Source: Rhodobacter sp. CZR27
GTDB taxonomy: Bacteria; Pseudomonadota; Alphaproteobacteria; Rhodobacterales; Rhodobacteraceae
NCBI RefSeq assembly: GCF_002407205.1
Contig: NZ_CP023548.1
Coordinates: 2,566,501-2,630,500 of the forward strand
DNA length: 64,000 bases
Reading direction: 5' to 3'
The notes under the pieces: generated by a model
What the model saw: the letters and a program-made list of their open reading frames with translations, nothing else
What the model was told of the DNA's origin: nothing
Database searches by the model: none
Made by a program: the position numbers and the translations under genes
In this document: piece by piece, positions 24,475 through 34,540 of the stretch
How the letters are laid out: every line of letters begins with the position of its first letter
How positions within the stretch are numbered: the first letter of the stretch is position 1

Positions 24475-25386
24475 GGCCGGGATGTCAGAGCGATGGACGC
24501 CGACGCCGGGAAGCTTGCAGCCCGCCATCAGCCCGCAATCGACCATGCGGAAGGCCTCGCGCCGGGCAAAGAGGGCGCGCAGCAGACGGTTCGTCAGGGC
24601 GTGGCCAGCGCGGATGCCGGTATAGCGGCCGATGATCGGCCCACCGGCAAGCGAAAGGTCGCCGAGGGCGTCAAGCATCTTGTGGCGCACCGGCTCGTCC
24701 GCGTGGCGCAGGCCGCCCGGCGAGAGGATGCGGTCGCCCTCGAACACCACGGCGTTCTCGAACGTGCCGCCAAGGGCGAGGCCATTCGCGCGCATCGCAT
24801 CCACGTCTGCCTGGCGGCAGAAGGTGCGGCTGTCGCACAGCTCGCGCACGAAGGCGCCGTTGGCCATGTTCAGCGACTTCTCCTGCCGGCCGATGGCGGC
24901 CTCGGCGAAGTCGATGGCGAAGTCGATCTCGAAATCCTCGGCCGGCTCCAGCCGGGCCACCGCCTCGCCCTCGCGCACCTCGACGGCTTCGAGGATGCGG
25001 ATGGCGCGGACGGGCTCGGCCTGCTCGCGCAGGCCGCGGGCAAGGAAGCCCTGCACGAAGGGCACGGACGAGCCGTCGAGGATCGGCACTTCCGGTCCGT
25101 CAATCTCGATCAGGGCGTTGTGGATGCCGCAGCCGGCCAGCGCCGCCATGACATGCTCGATGGTCGAGACGGTCACGCCGGAGGGGTTGGCGATCAGCGT
25201 GCAGAGGCGCGAGGGCACGACGGCATCCCAGCGCGCCGGAATCAGCGCATCCCCCGTCGTGACATCGACCCGCCGGAACCAGATCCCGTAGTCGGCCGAC
25301 GCGGGCTTGACCACCATGCGCACCGGAGCGCCGGAATGAAGCCCGACGCCGGTGAACTTCGCTGCGGATTTCAGAGTGCACTGCAC
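24466..25386 (-). CDS. lpxC: UDP-3-O-acyl-N-acetylglucosamine deacetylase LpxC
   Basis: Zinc hydrolase for the committed step of lipid A synthesis. The core has STIEHVMAALAGCGIHNA and HKMLDALGDL, containing the zinc ligands, and a C-terminal GHALTNRLLRAL. I favour the GTG at 25386 (QCTLKSAAKFTGVGLHSG), which fits the family N-terminus and has AAAGGAAA upstream, giving 306 residues. An ATG at 25470 would add 28 Arg/Lys-rich residues and lies in the loop of a leader hairpin. Between ftsZ and bamD. Confidence 0.93.
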   Translation of the reverse strand: MQCTLKSAAKFTGVGLHSGAPVRMVVKPASADYGIWFRRVDVTTGDALIPARWDAVVPSRLCTLIANPSGVTVSTIEHVMAALAGCGIHNALIEIDGPEVPILDGSSVPFVQGFLARGLREQAEPVRAIRILEAVEVREGEAVARLEPAEDFEIDFAIDFAEAAIGRQEKSLNMANGAFVRELCDSRTFCRQADVDAMRANGLALGGTFENAVVFEGDRILSPGGLRHADEPVRHKMLDALGDLSLAGGPIIGRYTGIRAGHALTNRLLRALFARREAFRMVDCGLMAGCKLPGVGVHRSDIPALR

Positions 25387-25449
25387 GGCCTGTTTCCTTT
25401 CCGGCTTGGGGTCCGGTTCACGCCGGCGGGCTGATCCCGCCTTGCCATT

Positions 25450-25485
25450 GTGAGTTAAGATGTCGCGCATTTCATCTCAACTCAC
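25450..25485. other. Long imperfect inverted repeat in the lpxC leader
   Basis: Arms GTGAGTT-A-AGATG and CATCT-C-AACTCAC form 13 positions with one A/C mismatch around a 10-base loop. It is about 65 bases upstream of the likely GTG start, in a lower-GC patch. It may be an RNA stem-loop or a dimeric operator. Confidence 0.7.
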
Positions 25486-25564
25486 TCTTTGTGACCGGAT
25501 GTAACAGACGGGCCGGACAGGGAACGAGTCGGCGGCGGCCTTTCACAAGTCACTGATTACGCCA

Positions 25565-25593
25565 ATAAAAAGGCCCGGAAGATCCGGGCCTTT
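25565..25593 (-). terminator. ftsZ intrinsic terminator
   Basis: An 11-bp perfect stem (AAAGGCCCGGA/TCCGGGCCTTT) with a 3-base loop is followed on the minus strand by TTTTTATT. It lies 22 bases after the ftsZ stop and separates ftsZ from lpxC. Confidence 0.9.
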
Positions 25594-25614
25594 CAATCGG
25601 AAGATGTGATCGAC

Positions 25615-27270
25615 TCAGTTGGCCTGACGGCGCAGGAAGGCCGGGATCTCGATGCGCTCCTGATCGGCCGAAAGCTCCGGCTCGTCGTCGTAGGAGGTCA
25701 CCGGCGGCTGCTGGCGGGCAACGGCGGCGCGCGGCTCGGGCTGCTGCTCGGCATGGCCGGCCATCCGGTTGATTAGCGAGCCGATGCCGAAGCGGGGCTT
25801 GTCGGCGGCCGCGGCGGCAGCCGACGGACGCTGCACCGGGGCAGCGGGGCGGGGCTGGGCCGCGGCCATCCCCGGCCGCGCGGCCTGGGCCGGGTTCTTG
25901 GCGACAGCCTGCTGCAGGCGGGCCAGCGCCTCGGGCGAGGGCGTCCCGGGCGCGCGCGGACGCGGCGCCACGAAGGCGGCCGCATCCTGGTCATGCGCCG
26001 CCATGGGACGCGGCTGGGGCTGCGGACGGTAGGCCGGCGGCGGAACGTCGTCCTCGTCGGCATAGCCGTCCGTCTCATAGGACTGGCTGGCGGCCGGGTC
26101 GAAACAGGCTGGCGGCCGGCTCGATCGGGGCGTGCTGCGGGGCGGCCGGCTGCGGAACCGGCTGCGGCGCCGGGCGGCGGCCACCGGCTGCGGCGCCTCG
26201 CGGCGCGGCGCGGGCGCCGGGGCCGGCTCGGGCGCCGAGAAGCTCGCGGGCAGCGGCGCCGCCATCGAGCGGCGCGGCACCGGCATTTCCTGCGCGGGCT
26301 TGGTCGCATCGATCCCGGTCGCCACGACCGAGACGCGGATCATGCCTTCCATCGAGGTGTCGAGCGTCGAGCCGACGATGATGTTCGCGTCGGGGTCCAC
26401 CTTCTCGCGGATGACGTTCGCGGCCTCGTCCAGTTCGAACAGCGTGAGGTCGTAGCCGCCGGTGATGTTGATGAGCACGCCCTTCGCGCCATGCAGGCTG
26501 ATCTCGTCGAGCAGCGGGTTGGCGATCGCCTTCTCGGCGGCCTGAAGCGCGCGGTCCTCGCCCACGGCCTCGCCGGTGCCCATCATGGCCTTGCCCATCT
26601 CGTCCATCACCGCGCGCACGTCGGCGAAGTCGAGGTTGATCAGGCCCGGACGCACCATCAGGTCGGTCACGCCCTTCACGCCCTGATACAGCACGTCATC
26701 GGCCAGAGCGAAGGCCTCGGTGAAGGTCGTGCGCTCGTTCGCCAGACGGAACAGGTTCTGGTTCGGAATGATGATGAGGGTATCGACCACCTTCTGCAGC
26801 GCGTCGATGCCGTCCTCGGCCTGACGCATGCGCTTGGCGCCCTCGAACTGGAAGGGCTTGGTCACGACGCCGACGGTCAGCACGCCCAGCTCGCGCGCCG
26901 CCTGTGCGATGATCGGGGCGGCGCCGGTGCCGGTGCCGCCGCCCATGCCGGCGGTGATGAAGCACATGTGCGCGCCGGCGAGGTGATCGACGATCTCCTC
27001 GATGGTCTCCTCGGCGGCGGCGGCGCCGACCGAGGGACGCGCGCCCGCGCCCAGACCTTCGGTAACCTTTACGCCCATCTGGATCTTGTTCGGCGCCCGG
27101 CTCTGCTGCAGCGCCTGGGCATCGGTGTTCGCCACGACGAACTCCACGCCTTCAAGCTGCTGCTCGATCATGTTGTTGACGGCGTTGCCGCCGGCCCCGC
27201 CGACGCCGAACACCGTGATGCGCGGCTTCAGCTCTTCACGCGAGTTATTCATCATGAGGTTGAGTGCCAT
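25615..27270 (-). CDS. ftsZ: Cell division protein FtsZ
   Basis: Tubulin-like GTPase that forms the division ring. The 551-residue product has [14 protein letters not shown], the tubulin signature GGGTGTG (110-116) and the T7 loop [12 protein letters not shown] long Pro/Ala/Gln linker follows from about 320, then the conserved C-terminal peptide [11 protein letters not shown] that binds FtsA. The start [18 protein letters not shown] follows the family; an in-frame ATG at 27306 is less likely. Residues about 366-390 of the linker are Arg/Ser-rich and unlike the rest, and another frame there encodes the expected Pro/Gln/Ala sequence, which indicates two compensating one-base changes (see findings). 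Confidence 0.97.
   Translation of the reverse strand: MALNLMMNNSREELKPRITVFGVGGAGGNAVNNMIEQQLEGVEFVVANTDAQALQQSRAPNKIQMGVKVTEGLGAGARPSVGAAAAEETIEEIVDHLAGAHMCFITAGMGGGTGTGAAPIIAQAARELGVLTVGVVTKPFQFEGAKRMRQAEDGIDALQKVVDTLIIIPNQNLFRLANERTTFTEAFALADDVLYQGVKGVTDLMVRPGLINLDFADVRAVMDEMGKAMMGTGEAVGEDRALQAAEKAIANPLLDEISLHGAKGVLINITGGYDLTLFELDEAANVIREKVDPDANIIVGSTLDTSMEGMIRVSVVATGIDATKPAQEMPVPRRSMAAPLPASFSAPEPAPAPAPRREAPQPVAAARRRSRFRSRPPRSTPRSSRPPACFDPAASQSYETDGYADEDDVPPPAYRPQPQPRPMAAHDQDAAAFVAPRPRAPGTPSPEALARLQQAVAKNPAQAARPGMAAAQPRPAAPVQRPSAAAAAADKPRFGIGSLINRMAGHAEQQPEPRAAVARQQPPVTSYDDEPELSADQERIEIPAFLRRQAN
26101..26174 (-). other. Frame-shifted segment inside the FtsZ linker
   Basis: Between about 26174 and 26101 the ftsZ frame reads [15 protein letters not shown] residues, while the other frame reads [21 protein letters not shown] missing C in the C-run near 26172-26174 and one extra C at 26101 would account for it and preserve the overall length. 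Confidence 0.8.
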
Positions 27271-27452
27271 TGCCAATCCGCCTGCTTTTCGTTGTCCCTG
27301 GCGCATTCAGCAGCGCCCTCATTTCCGCATTATCTCGAAGTTTACCGGCAGACGCCGGGGACGTCATCAAAAAAAGCCCGTTCACCCACAAAATGTGGAT
27401 GGGGAGACCGCGCCATAGGCGGTATTTCGCTGGGGGTCGCAGGATCTGGGGG
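27271..27452 (-). promoter_or_regulatory. ftsA-ftsZ intergenic region, probable ftsZ promoter
   Basis: The gap contains a palindrome (ATCCACA-TTT-TGTGGGT, near 27380-27400) followed by seven Ts, and then several AT-rich stretches before ftsZ. ATGACG and TAAACT spaced by 17 bases form a possible promoter. The palindrome arms resemble DnaA boxes (TTATCCACA) but do not match exactly. No sure assignment. Confidence 0.4.
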
Positions 27453-28787
27453 TTACCAGTTGTCCTTGAACCATTTGATCGCCCTCCGGAGCGAGCGGGC
27501 CGGATAACGCTCTGCCGGGATGTCGAAATCCCACCACTCGTCCTGCGGATGCGCTGCAAACAGGCAGAGCCCGACCGCCGAGGAGAACGCCGGCCCCGAG
27601 ACCTGCTGCGGCAGCCCCTGCACGCGCAGCGGGCGCCCGAGGCGCACACGCTGGCCGAGGATCCGCGCGGCCAGCCCGTCAAGCCCGGGGATCTGGCTGC
27701 CGCCCCCGGTGATCACGATCTGCTGGCTCGGCAGATGCTCGAACCCGGCGGCATCGAGTCGCGCGCGGGCCTCTTCCAGGATCTCCTCGACGCGGGGGCG
27801 CATGATGCCGATCAGTTCGGTCCGGCTGACGGTGCGGCGGTCCTTGTCCCAGTCGCCGCTGTCCGCGCCGATGTCGATCATCTCGCGATCGTCCATGCCG
27901 GTCGCGACCACGCCGCCGTGGCGGGTCTTGATCTTCTCGGCGGTGGCCAGCGGCACCTGCAGGCCCTTCGAGATGTCGGAGGTGACATGGTCGCCGCCCA
28001 TCCGGACGGAGTCGGCATAGATCATGTGCTTCTTGATGAAGATCGAGATGCCGGTCGCGCCGCCGCCCATGTCGATGCAGGCGGCGCCGAGTTCCTGCTC
28101 GTCCTCGACGAGGCTGGAGACACCCGAAACATAGGCCGACGAGGCGATTCCGGCCAGTTCGAGGTCGCAGCGCTTGATGCAGTAGAGCAGGTTCTGGATG
28201 ACATCGGCCTCGACCGTCAGCAGGTGCATGTCCACCGACAGGCGGTTGCCGATCTGGCCGCGCGGGTCGCCGAGTCCGGTGCGATGGTCGAGCGCGAAGT
28301 TCACCGGTTGGGCGTGCAGCACCTCGCGGCCCGGGCCGATGTCGGGCACGTCGCAGGCGGCCAGCACGCGGGCCACGTCCTGCTCGGTCACCACCGAATC
28401 CTGCAACTCCCACTCGCCGGCAAGGCCGTAGCTGCGGGGTTCCGCCCCCGAGAAGCAGGCGATGACATGGTCCACGCGGACGTTCGCCATCTTCTGCGCG
28501 GCCTGCACGGCGGTGCGGATCGCGCGCTCGGTCTCGTTCATCACCGAGATCTCGCCGAAGTGCACCCCGCGCGAGCGGGTGGTCGCCGCGCCGATGACCC
28601 GGAACGAGGACTGGCCGGCCATCGGCCCCACCCCGTCATGCTCGCGCAGCCGGTCCGGTCCGTCGAAGCGCAGGATCAGGCAGGTGATCTTGGAGGAACC
28701 CACGTCGAGGATGGCGATCACGCCCCGCTGCATCGCGGCGCGGCGCATGTTCCTCATGGCGCGCTGGGACTGGTAAAGGTCGGTCAT
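27453..28787 (-). CDS. ftsA: Cell division protein FtsA
   Basis: Actin-like ATPase that tethers FtsZ to the membrane. The 444-residue product has the phosphate-1 motif LDVGSSKITCLIL, the DMGGGATGI phosphate-2 motif, ITGGGSQIPG and a C-terminal amphipathic helix LRRAIKWFKDNW for membrane binding. Its start overlaps the ftsQ stop by 4 bases. A 182-base gap with a T-run separates it from ftsZ. Confidence 0.97.
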   Translation of the reverse strand: MTDLYQSQRAMRNMRRAAMQRGVIAILDVGSSKITCLILRFDGPDRLREHDGVGPMAGQSSFRVIGAATTRSRGVHFGEISVMNETERAIRTAVQAAQKMANVRVDHVIACFSGAEPRSYGLAGEWELQDSVVTEQDVARVLAACDVPDIGPGREVLHAQPVNFALDHRTGLGDPRGQIGNRLSVDMHLLTVEADVIQNLLYCIKRCDLELAGIASSAYVSGVSSLVEDEQELGAACIDMGGGATGISIFIKKHMIYADSVRMGGDHVTSDISKGLQVPLATAEKIKTRHGGVVATGMDDREMIDIGADSGDWDKDRRTVSRTELIGIMRPRVEEILEEARARLDAAGFEHLPSQQIVITGGGSQIPGLDGLAARILGQRVRLGRPLRVQGLPQQVSGPAFSSAVGLCLFAAHPQDEWWDFDIPAERYPARSLRRAIKWFKDNW

Positions 28788-29668
28788 AAGTCGCTTCCAC
28801 TTGTATCAATGCCGCGGGCACGCCGGACCTCGTCCAGCGCGAACGGCGCGAGCCGCAGCACGGGACGGTCCTTGATGCGCAGGTCGACGGAAATCACGTC
28901 GCGTTCCAGAAGGTCCTGGGCCTCGTCGAGCACGATCATGCGCTCGACCGCCGCCACCGGGTCCTCGACCGGCAGCAGGATGCGCTGCCCGCGGTCGAGC
29001 ACGATGTCCCAGCGACGCTCACCCATGCGGACAAGGCCGCGCACCCGCGTCAGGATTGGCTTGGCCGCGGCAAGGATCTGCAGCGCCTCGGGCACGGCAC
29101 GCTCGGCCCCCTCGCCCGCGATCACGGCAAGGTCGGCCCGCTCTCCGCGGAAGGCGAGGTCGTCCACCCGGCGGCCGGTCTCGTCGAGCAACACGAGGCC
29201 GTCTTCGCGCCGCCAGATCACTGCCGGCTCGCGCTCGGTCACCCGCACCTCGAGCACGCCGCCCGAGCGGACGCGGACCTCGGCGGAGGCCACGGCGTCG
29301 ATGCTCTCGATCCGGGCGCGCGCTGCGGTCAGGTCGATGTCGAAGGAGCTCAGCGGCAGCTTCAGCGCCAGCGTGGCCCGGATGCGGTCGGACAGCTCCG
29401 GCGAGGCGCCGTCGATCGACAGCAGCGTCACCATGAATTCCGGCCGCTGCTGGAAGCCGTCGATCAGGCCGGTGAAGGCGCCCGCCATGGCCGCGCGCCG
29501 CTCGGCGCTGGCGAAGATCAGCGCGACGACCGCGAGGACCGCAAGGACCGGCACCCCCACCCGGAGCGAGGTGCGGAACATCGGCGTCAGCCACAGCCGC
29601 TGCGCGCGATAGGCCCAGCGCGAGGGTGCCGGATCGCGGCGCGGCGGCGGGGCGCTCAGCGATTGCAT
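28784..29668 (-). CDS. ftsQ: Cell division protein FtsQ
   Basis: Bitopic divisome protein. The 294-residue product has a cytoplasmic tail rich in Arg/Pro, one membrane segment at about 36-56 ([19 protein letters not shown]), a POTRA domain ([19 protein letters not shown]) and a beta domain. The start [12 protein letters not shown] overlaps the ddl end by 13 bases and its stop overlaps ftsA by 4, so ddl-ftsQ-ftsA are coupled. Confidence 0.94.
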   Translation of the reverse strand: MQSLSAPPPRRDPAPSRWAYRAQRLWLTPMFRTSLRVGVPVLAVLAVVALIFASAERRAAMAGAFTGLIDGFQQRPEFMVTLLSIDGASPELSDRIRATLALKLPLSSFDIDLTAARARIESIDAVASAEVRVRSGGVLEVRVTEREPAVIWRREDGLVLLDETGRRVDDLAFRGERADLAVIAGEGAERAVPEALQILAAAKPILTRVRGLVRMGERRWDIVLDRGQRILLPVEDPVAAVERMIVLDEAQDLLERDVISVDLRIKDRPVLRLAPFALDEVRRARGIDTSGSDL

Positions 29669-30579
29669 GACGCATCCTCCACGATCCAGCTGCAGAACTC
29701 GGGGAAGGTCATGCCGCAATGCGCCGCCTGTTCGGGCGAGAGCGAGGTCGGCGTCATGCCGGGCTGGGTGTTGGTCTCGAGCAGGATCAGCCCCTCGAGC
29801 CCGCGCGATTCGTCCCAGCGCAGGTCCGTGCGCGAGATGCCCCTGCACCCGAGCGCCCGGTGCGCCCGCACGGCATGGTCGAGGCAGGCGGCGGTGACCT
29901 CTTGCGGAAGCCCCGCAGGGACGACATGGCGCGAACCGCCAGGGCGATACTTGGCGTCGTAGTCATACCAGCCGTCGGTCACGATATCCGTGACGCAAAG
30001 GGCGCGGTCGTCCATCACCGTGACGGTCAGTTCGCGGCCCGGCGCGTAGGTTTCGACCATCACGGTCTCGGGCATTTCGGGCGCCAGCTGCGGCGGCGCG
30101 TTGGCCGCCTCGTGCACGATGTAGACGCCGACCGAGGATCCCTCGTTGTTCGGCTTCACCACATAGGGCGGCGGCAGCACGTGGCGCCGGCGCACCTCGT
30201 CGGCGCTTGCCAGCCGGCTTTCCACCACCGGCAGGCCGGCCGCGGCAAAGACCTCCTTGGCGCGAGCCTTGTCCATCGCCAGCGCCGAGGCCAGCACGCC
30301 CGAATGGGTGTAGGGAATGCGCAGCCATTCCAGCAGGCCCTGGACGCAGCCATCCTCGCCCCAGCGGCCGTGGAGCGCGTTGAAGACGGCATCGGGCTTC
30401 AGGTCGGACAGCACGCAGGCGAGGTCGGGGCCGGCATCGACCTCCGTCACCTCGTATCCAGCTTCCCGCAGGGCAGCAGCGCATGCGCGCCCGGAGACCA
30501 GCGACACCTCCCGCTCCGCGGAAGGCCCACCCATCAGAACCGCAACCCTGGGGAATGCCCTGCCGGACAGTCCCGCCAT
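29656..30579 (-). CDS. ddl: D-alanine--D-alanine ligase
   Basis: ATP-grasp ligase that makes D-Ala-D-Ala for the peptidoglycan precursor. The 307-residue product has [19 protein letters not shown], the HGRWGEDG motif, [11 protein letters not shown] and the metal-binding [10 protein letters not shown]. It follows murB by 38 bases. Confidence 0.97.
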   Translation of the reverse strand: MAGLSGRAFPRVAVLMGGPSAEREVSLVSGRACAAALREAGYEVTEVDAGPDLACVLSDLKPDAVFNALHGRWGEDGCVQGLLEWLRIPYTHSGVLASALAMDKARAKEVFAAAGLPVVESRLASADEVRRRHVLPPPYVVKPNNEGSSVGVYIVHEAANAPPQLAPEMPETVMVETYAPGRELTVTVMDDRALCVTDIVTDGWYDYDAKYRPGGSRHVVPAGLPQEVTAACLDHAVRAHRALGCRGISRTDLRWDESRGLEGLILLETNTQPGMTPTSLSPEQAAHCGMTFPEFCSWIVEDASCNR

Positions 30580-30617
30580 GTCTTCTTCCGCCTCAACCGC
30601 ATCCCGTGGACGCGTTA

Positions 30618-31544
30618 TTATTCTTTGTTAACGGAGGGTTCGCCCACCCGCATGATTTCCCATTGTAGACGTATTCCCGAGGTTTCGAAAACCCTTTTTC
30701 TGACCTCCTCGCCCAATTCTTCCAGATCGGCCGCCGTGGCGCCCCCCGCGTTGATCAGGAAGTTGGAATGCATCTCGCTCATCTGCGCACCGCCGCGGCG
30801 GGCGCCCCGCATTCCAGCGGCGTCGATCACCGCCCAGGCCTTCAGTTCATGGCTGTCGTCGGCCCGCCCGGTCGACGAATAGCCCGCCGGATTGCGGAAG
30901 GTGGAGCCTGCGCTGCGCTCCTTCGTGGGCTGGCTTGCGTCGCGTTTCGCGATCTGTTCCTGCATCCGACGCTCAAGATCCGCAGGGTCCCCGGCCGCGG
31001 TGCGAAAGGTCGCCTCGGTAATCACCCAGCCCTCGGGAAGGTTGCTCTGCCGGTAGGCGAGGTGAAGATCGGCAGCCGGAATCACCACCGACTCGCCGGC
31101 CCGCGTGACCGCCCGCACCTCGACCAGATGGTCGGCCACATAGGATCCGTAGCAACCGGCGTTCATCCGCACCGCACCCCCCACCGAGCCGGGAATCGTG
31201 CGCAGGAAGGTCAGGTCGCGCCCCGCCTCGGCCGCCCGCCGCGCGACATGGGCGTCAAGCGCGGCGGCGCCGGCGATCACCCGGTCGCCCTCGAGGCGGA
31301 TCGCGTTGAAGCCGCGGCCCAGGCGGATCACCACGGCGCGCAAGCCCCCGTCGCGCACGATCAGGTTCGAGCCAACCCCCATCGGGAAGACCGGAACCGC
31401 AGGGTCAAGCGCGGCAAGGAAGGCGCGAAGGTCGTCCTCGTCGGCGGGCTGGAACAGCCAGTCGGCAGGGCCGCCGACGCGCAGCCATGTCAGGTCGGCG
31501 AGCGGGCGGCCCGGCGTCAGCGTGCCGCGGACGGGTGGCATCAT
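30618..31544 (-). CDS. murB: UDP-N-acetylmuramate dehydrogenase MurB
   Basis: FAD enzyme that reduces the enolpyruvyl group of UDP-GlcNAc-enolpyruvate. The 308-residue product has [29 protein letters not shown] and AGSTFRNP with the catalytic serine, and [13 protein letters not shown] near the end. The first ATG overlaps the stop of the DUF2484 gene (ATGA). Confidence 0.96.
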   Translation of the reverse strand: MMPPVRGTLTPGRPLADLTWLRVGGPADWLFQPADEDDLRAFLAALDPAVPVFPMGVGSNLIVRDGGLRAVVIRLGRGFNAIRLEGDRVIAGAAALDAHVARRAAEAGRDLTFLRTIPGSVGGAVRMNAGCYGSYVADHLVEVRAVTRAGESVVIPAADLHLAYRQSNLPEGWVITEATFRTAAGDPADLERRMQEQIAKRDASQPTKERSAGSTFRNPAGYSSTGRADDSHELKAWAVIDAAGMRGARRGGAQMSEMHSNFLINAGGATAADLEELGEEVRKRVFETSGIRLQWEIMRVGEPSVNKE

Positions 31545-31795
31545 TCGGCGTGCCTCGGCAGCCTGCGGCGAAGCCAGTTCCAGGCCCGGACCATCGGCCA
31601 GCGCAGCACGGCGGCGCCGGCGGCCAGCGCCAGCATCCCCCAGTAGGGGCCGTTCTGGTAGGTGACCCATCCGAGCAGCGGGATGCCCCCCGCGATCAGC
31701 AGCGCCGCCAGCAGCCAGCGCGCCCGGTCGGGAAGCAGCGCGACGGCCGAGGCCGCGATGATCCATCCGAAGGAAGCGGCGAGCGATCCGGTCAT
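31541..31795 (-). CDS. DUF2484 small membrane protein, second copy
   Basis: An 84-residue protein with two to three hydrophobic segments ([43 protein letters not shown]) and a basic C-terminus. DUF2484 is found mainly in Rhodobacteraceae within the murC-murB interval and has no known role. It is a paralogue of the preceding gene and overlaps it by 4 bases. The position suggests a part in peptidoglycan precursor handling, which is inference. Confidence 0.8.
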   Translation of the reverse strand: MTGSLAASFGWIIAASAVALLPDRARWLLAALLIAGGIPLLGWVTYQNGPYWGMLALAAGAAVLRWPMVRAWNWLRRRLPRHAE

Positions 31796-32025
31796 CCCTC
31801 TGCCCTCCGCACGAGCGCCCTGAGCGGGTGGCGGAACATCGACGCCACGGCGAGGCCTCCTGCCAGCGTCGCCAGCCCGCCGTGCGCGCCGCCGATCTGC
31901 CAGAGCAGCGGCCCCGCAGCCAGCAGGAGCAGAGCCCCGGGAAGGATCTGGACCCGCATCGGCAGAAGCGCCACGGCCGAGGCCGCGATGACCCAGAGGC
32001 AGGCGAGAAGGAGGGGGGTGCTCAT
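31792..32025 (-). CDS. DUF2484 small membrane protein, first copy
   Basis: A 77-residue membrane protein with the same opening motif ([15 protein letters not shown]) as the next gene. Ten bases after murC and overlapping the second copy by 4 bases, so both are cotranslated. Together they look like a tandem duplication. Function unknown. Confidence 0.8.
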   Translation of the reverse strand: MSTPLLLACLWVIAASAVALLPMRVQILPGALLLLAAGPLLWQIGGAHGGLATLAGGLAVASMFRHPLRALVRRAEG

Positions 32026-32035
32026 CGCGCCCTCC

Positions 32036-33448
32036 TCACGCCGCCTTGCCCATCAGCCGGGCGGGCAGGTTGTTCGCCCAGGTCGAGATCGTGCCCGCGC
32101 CGAGGCAGACCACCATGTCGCCAGGGCGGGCCTGCTCGCGCACCAGACGCTCCAGGTCGTCCTCGCAGAGGATGGCGCGGGCGTGCCGGTGGCCATGGGC
32201 GATCAGCCCCGCCACCAGATCGTCGCGCGAGGCGCCGGGAATCGGATCCTCGCCCGCGGCATAGACCTCGGCGATGCCCACCACGTCGGCCTCGTTGAAG
32301 CAGGTGCAGAAATCGTCGAACAGGCTGTGCAGGCGGGTGTAGCGGTGCGGCTGGTGCACGGCGATCACCCGGCCTTTCGTGGCCTGGCGCGCCGCCTTCA
32401 AGACGGCCGCGATCTCGACCGGATGGTGGCCGTAGTCGTCGATGATGGTGACGCCGCCGACCTCGCCGACCTTGGTGAAGCGCCGGTTCACGCCGCCGAA
32501 ACCCGCCAGGGCCTCGCGGATCTCCTCCTTCTTCATGCCGAGGTGCCGCGCGACAGCCACCGCCGCCAGCGCGTTCGACACGTTATGGTCGCCAGGCATC
32601 GGCAGGGTCATGCCCTCGATGATCCGCCCCTCGCCCTCGTTCTGCAGCATCACGTCGAAATGCGCGGTGCCGTTCTCGTAGCGCAGGTTGATCGCCCGCA
32701 CGTCGGCCTGCGCGTTGAAGCCGAAGGTCACGATGCGCCGGTCGGTGACCTTGCCCACCAGCGCCTGCACCTCGGGGTGGTCGGTGCAGCAGACGGCGAG
32801 GCCGTAGAACGGGATGTTGGTGACGAAGTCGTAGAAGCCCTTCCTGAGCGCTTCGAACGAGCCCCAGTGCTCCATGTGCTCGGGGTCGATGTTGGTGACG
32901 ATGGCGATGGTGGCGGGCAGGCGGTTGAACGAGCCGTCGGATTCGTCGGCCTCGACCACCATCCACTCGCCGGCCCCGGCGCGGGCGTTCGAGCCATAGG
33001 CGTGGATCACGCCGCCGTTGATGACGGTCGGGTCGAACCCGCCCTTGTCCAGAAGCGTGGCGACCATCGTGGTGGTGGTCGTCTTCCCATGTGTGCCGGC
33101 GATCGCGATGTTCGAGCGCAGCCGCATCAGTTCTGCCAGCATCTCGGCGCGGCGCACGACGGGAAGGCCGCGCAGCCGCGCCTCTTCCAGTTCCGGATTG
33201 CCCTTCTTGATCGCAGACGAGATCACGACCACCGCGGCGTCACCGAGGTTTCCGGCACGCTGGCCCTCGAAGAAGGTGGCGCCAAGGCTCACCAGCCGGT
33301 CGGTGATCTTCGACGCCTTCGCGTCCGACCCCTGCACGCGGTAGCCGAGCGTCATCAGAACCTCGGCGATGCCCGACATGCCGATGCCGCCGATGCCGAC
33401 GAAATGGATGGGGCCGAGTTCCCCCGGCAGCTTGGTTGCGGCGTTCAT
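32036..33448 (-). CDS. murC: UDP-N-acetylmuramate--L-alanine ligase MurC
   Basis: Adds the first amino acid to UDP-MurNAc. The 470-residue product has the nucleotide start [15 protein letters not shown], the P-loop [19 protein letters not shown] and [10 protein letters not shown]. It overlaps murG by 4 bases. Confidence 0.97.
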   Translation of the reverse strand: MNAATKLPGELGPIHFVGIGGIGMSGIAEVLMTLGYRVQGSDAKASKITDRLVSLGATFFEGQRAGNLGDAAVVVISSAIKKGNPELEEARLRGLPVVRRAEMLAELMRLRSNIAIAGTHGKTTTTTMVATLLDKGGFDPTVINGGVIHAYGSNARAGAGEWMVVEADESDGSFNRLPATIAIVTNIDPEHMEHWGSFEALRKGFYDFVTNIPFYGLAVCCTDHPEVQALVGKVTDRRIVTFGFNAQADVRAINLRYENGTAHFDVMLQNEGEGRIIEGMTLPMPGDHNVSNALAAVAVARHLGMKKEEIREALAGFGGVNRRFTKVGEVGGVTIIDDYGHHPVEIAAVLKAARQATKGRVIAVHQPHRYTRLHSLFDDFCTCFNEADVVGIAEVYAAGEDPIPGASRDDLVAGLIAHGHRHARAILCEDDLERLVREQARPGDMVVCLGAGTISTWANNLPARLMGKAA

Positions 33449-34539
33449 GTCTCTTTCCTTGCCAGATGCTCGACGACCTCGACCAGACGCTCGGTGGCAT
33501 CGGGGCGGCCTCGGGCCAGCGCATTGCGCGCCATCTGCCGCGCAGCCTCGGGCTGCGACAGTACCGCGGCCATGTGCTCCGAGAGCGAGGCGGGGTCAAG
33601 CGCGGATTCAGGGATCAGGATCGCGGCCTGTGCATCCACCAGCCCGCGCGCGTTGGCGGACTGGTGGTCGGCGGTGGCCGCGGCATAGGGGATCAGGATC
33701 GCCGGGCGGCCGATGATCGAGATGTCGGCCACCGACGAGGCGCCGGAGCGCGAGATGACCAGCTGCGCCTCGGACAGGCGCCGCGGGATGTCGGTAAAGA
33801 AGGGCTGCACCTCGGCGAGGATGCCGGCCTCGTCATAGGCCCGCATGACACGGGCAAGGTCCTCCTCGCGCGCCTGATGGGCCACGCGCAGGTTCGCCCG
33901 CAGCCAGTCCGGCAGGGCGGCGACGGCGGCGGGCACCACGTCGGATAGGATCCGCGCGCCCTGGCTGCCGCCGATCACCACAAGGCTCATCGGATAGTCG
34001 CCGGGCGGGATGTAGGGCGCTGCCGCCCGGTCCAGCACCGCGGCGCGGACCGGATTGCCGGTGTGGTAGCCCTCGACGCCCTCGGGCAGGTCGGTGGGCC
34101 ATGTCCCGCAGCAGACCGCATCCACGCGCGGCGCGAACAGCCGGTTCACCCGGCCCAGAACACCGTTCTGTTCGTGGATCATCCGCGGCAGGCGCAGCAT
34201 CACGGCGGCGGACAGCGCAGGGATCGACGGATAGCCGCCGAAGCCCACCACCACTGCGGGACGGTCGCGCAGGAAGCCCGCGACGGCGGCGGCGACGCCC
34301 CCGGCGATGCGGGCTGGGACAAGAGCCTTCGCCAGAAGGCCACCGCGCGCGAAGGTGGCCGAGCTGACCTGTTCGATCTGCACCACATGGGGAAAGCCCC
34401 CGGCATAGCGGGCGCCGCGCGCGTCGGTGGAAAGCTTCACGCGCCAGCCGCGACGCACCATCGCCTCGGCCAGGGCCTGGGCAGGGAACATGTGGCCCCC
34501 CGTCCCTCCCGCCGCGATCAGGAGGAGCGGCTGGGCCAT
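33445..34539 (-). CDS. murG: Lipid II synthase MurG
   Basis: Membrane-associated glycosyltransferase that adds GlcNAc to lipid I. The 364-residue product has [38 protein letters not shown] and the C-terminal donor motif [11 protein letters not shown]. It lies one base from ftsW and overlaps murC by 4. Confidence 0.97.
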   Translation of the reverse strand: MAQPLLLIAAGGTGGHMFPAQALAEAMVRRGWRVKLSTDARGARYAGGFPHVVQIEQVSSATFARGGLLAKALVPARIAGGVAAAVAGFLRDRPAVVVGFGGYPSIPALSAAVMLRLPRMIHEQNGVLGRVNRLFAPRVDAVCCGTWPTDLPEGVEGYHTGNPVRAAVLDRAAAPYIPPGDYPMSLVVIGGSQGARILSDVVPAAVAALPDWLRANLRVAHQAREEDLARVMRAYDEAGILAEVQPFFTDIPRRLSEAQLVISRSGASSVADISIIGRPAILIPYAAATADHQSANARGLVDAQAAILIPESALDPASLSEHMAAVLSQPEAARQMARNALARGRPDATERLVEVVEHLARKET

Positions 34540-34540
34540 G

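Noticed and set aside
25387..25470. Start of LpxC at the ATG at 25470
   Set aside because: The extra 28 residues are basic and unlike LpxC, the GTG at 25386 fits the family N-terminus and has a ribosome site, though the longer form cannot be fully excluded.
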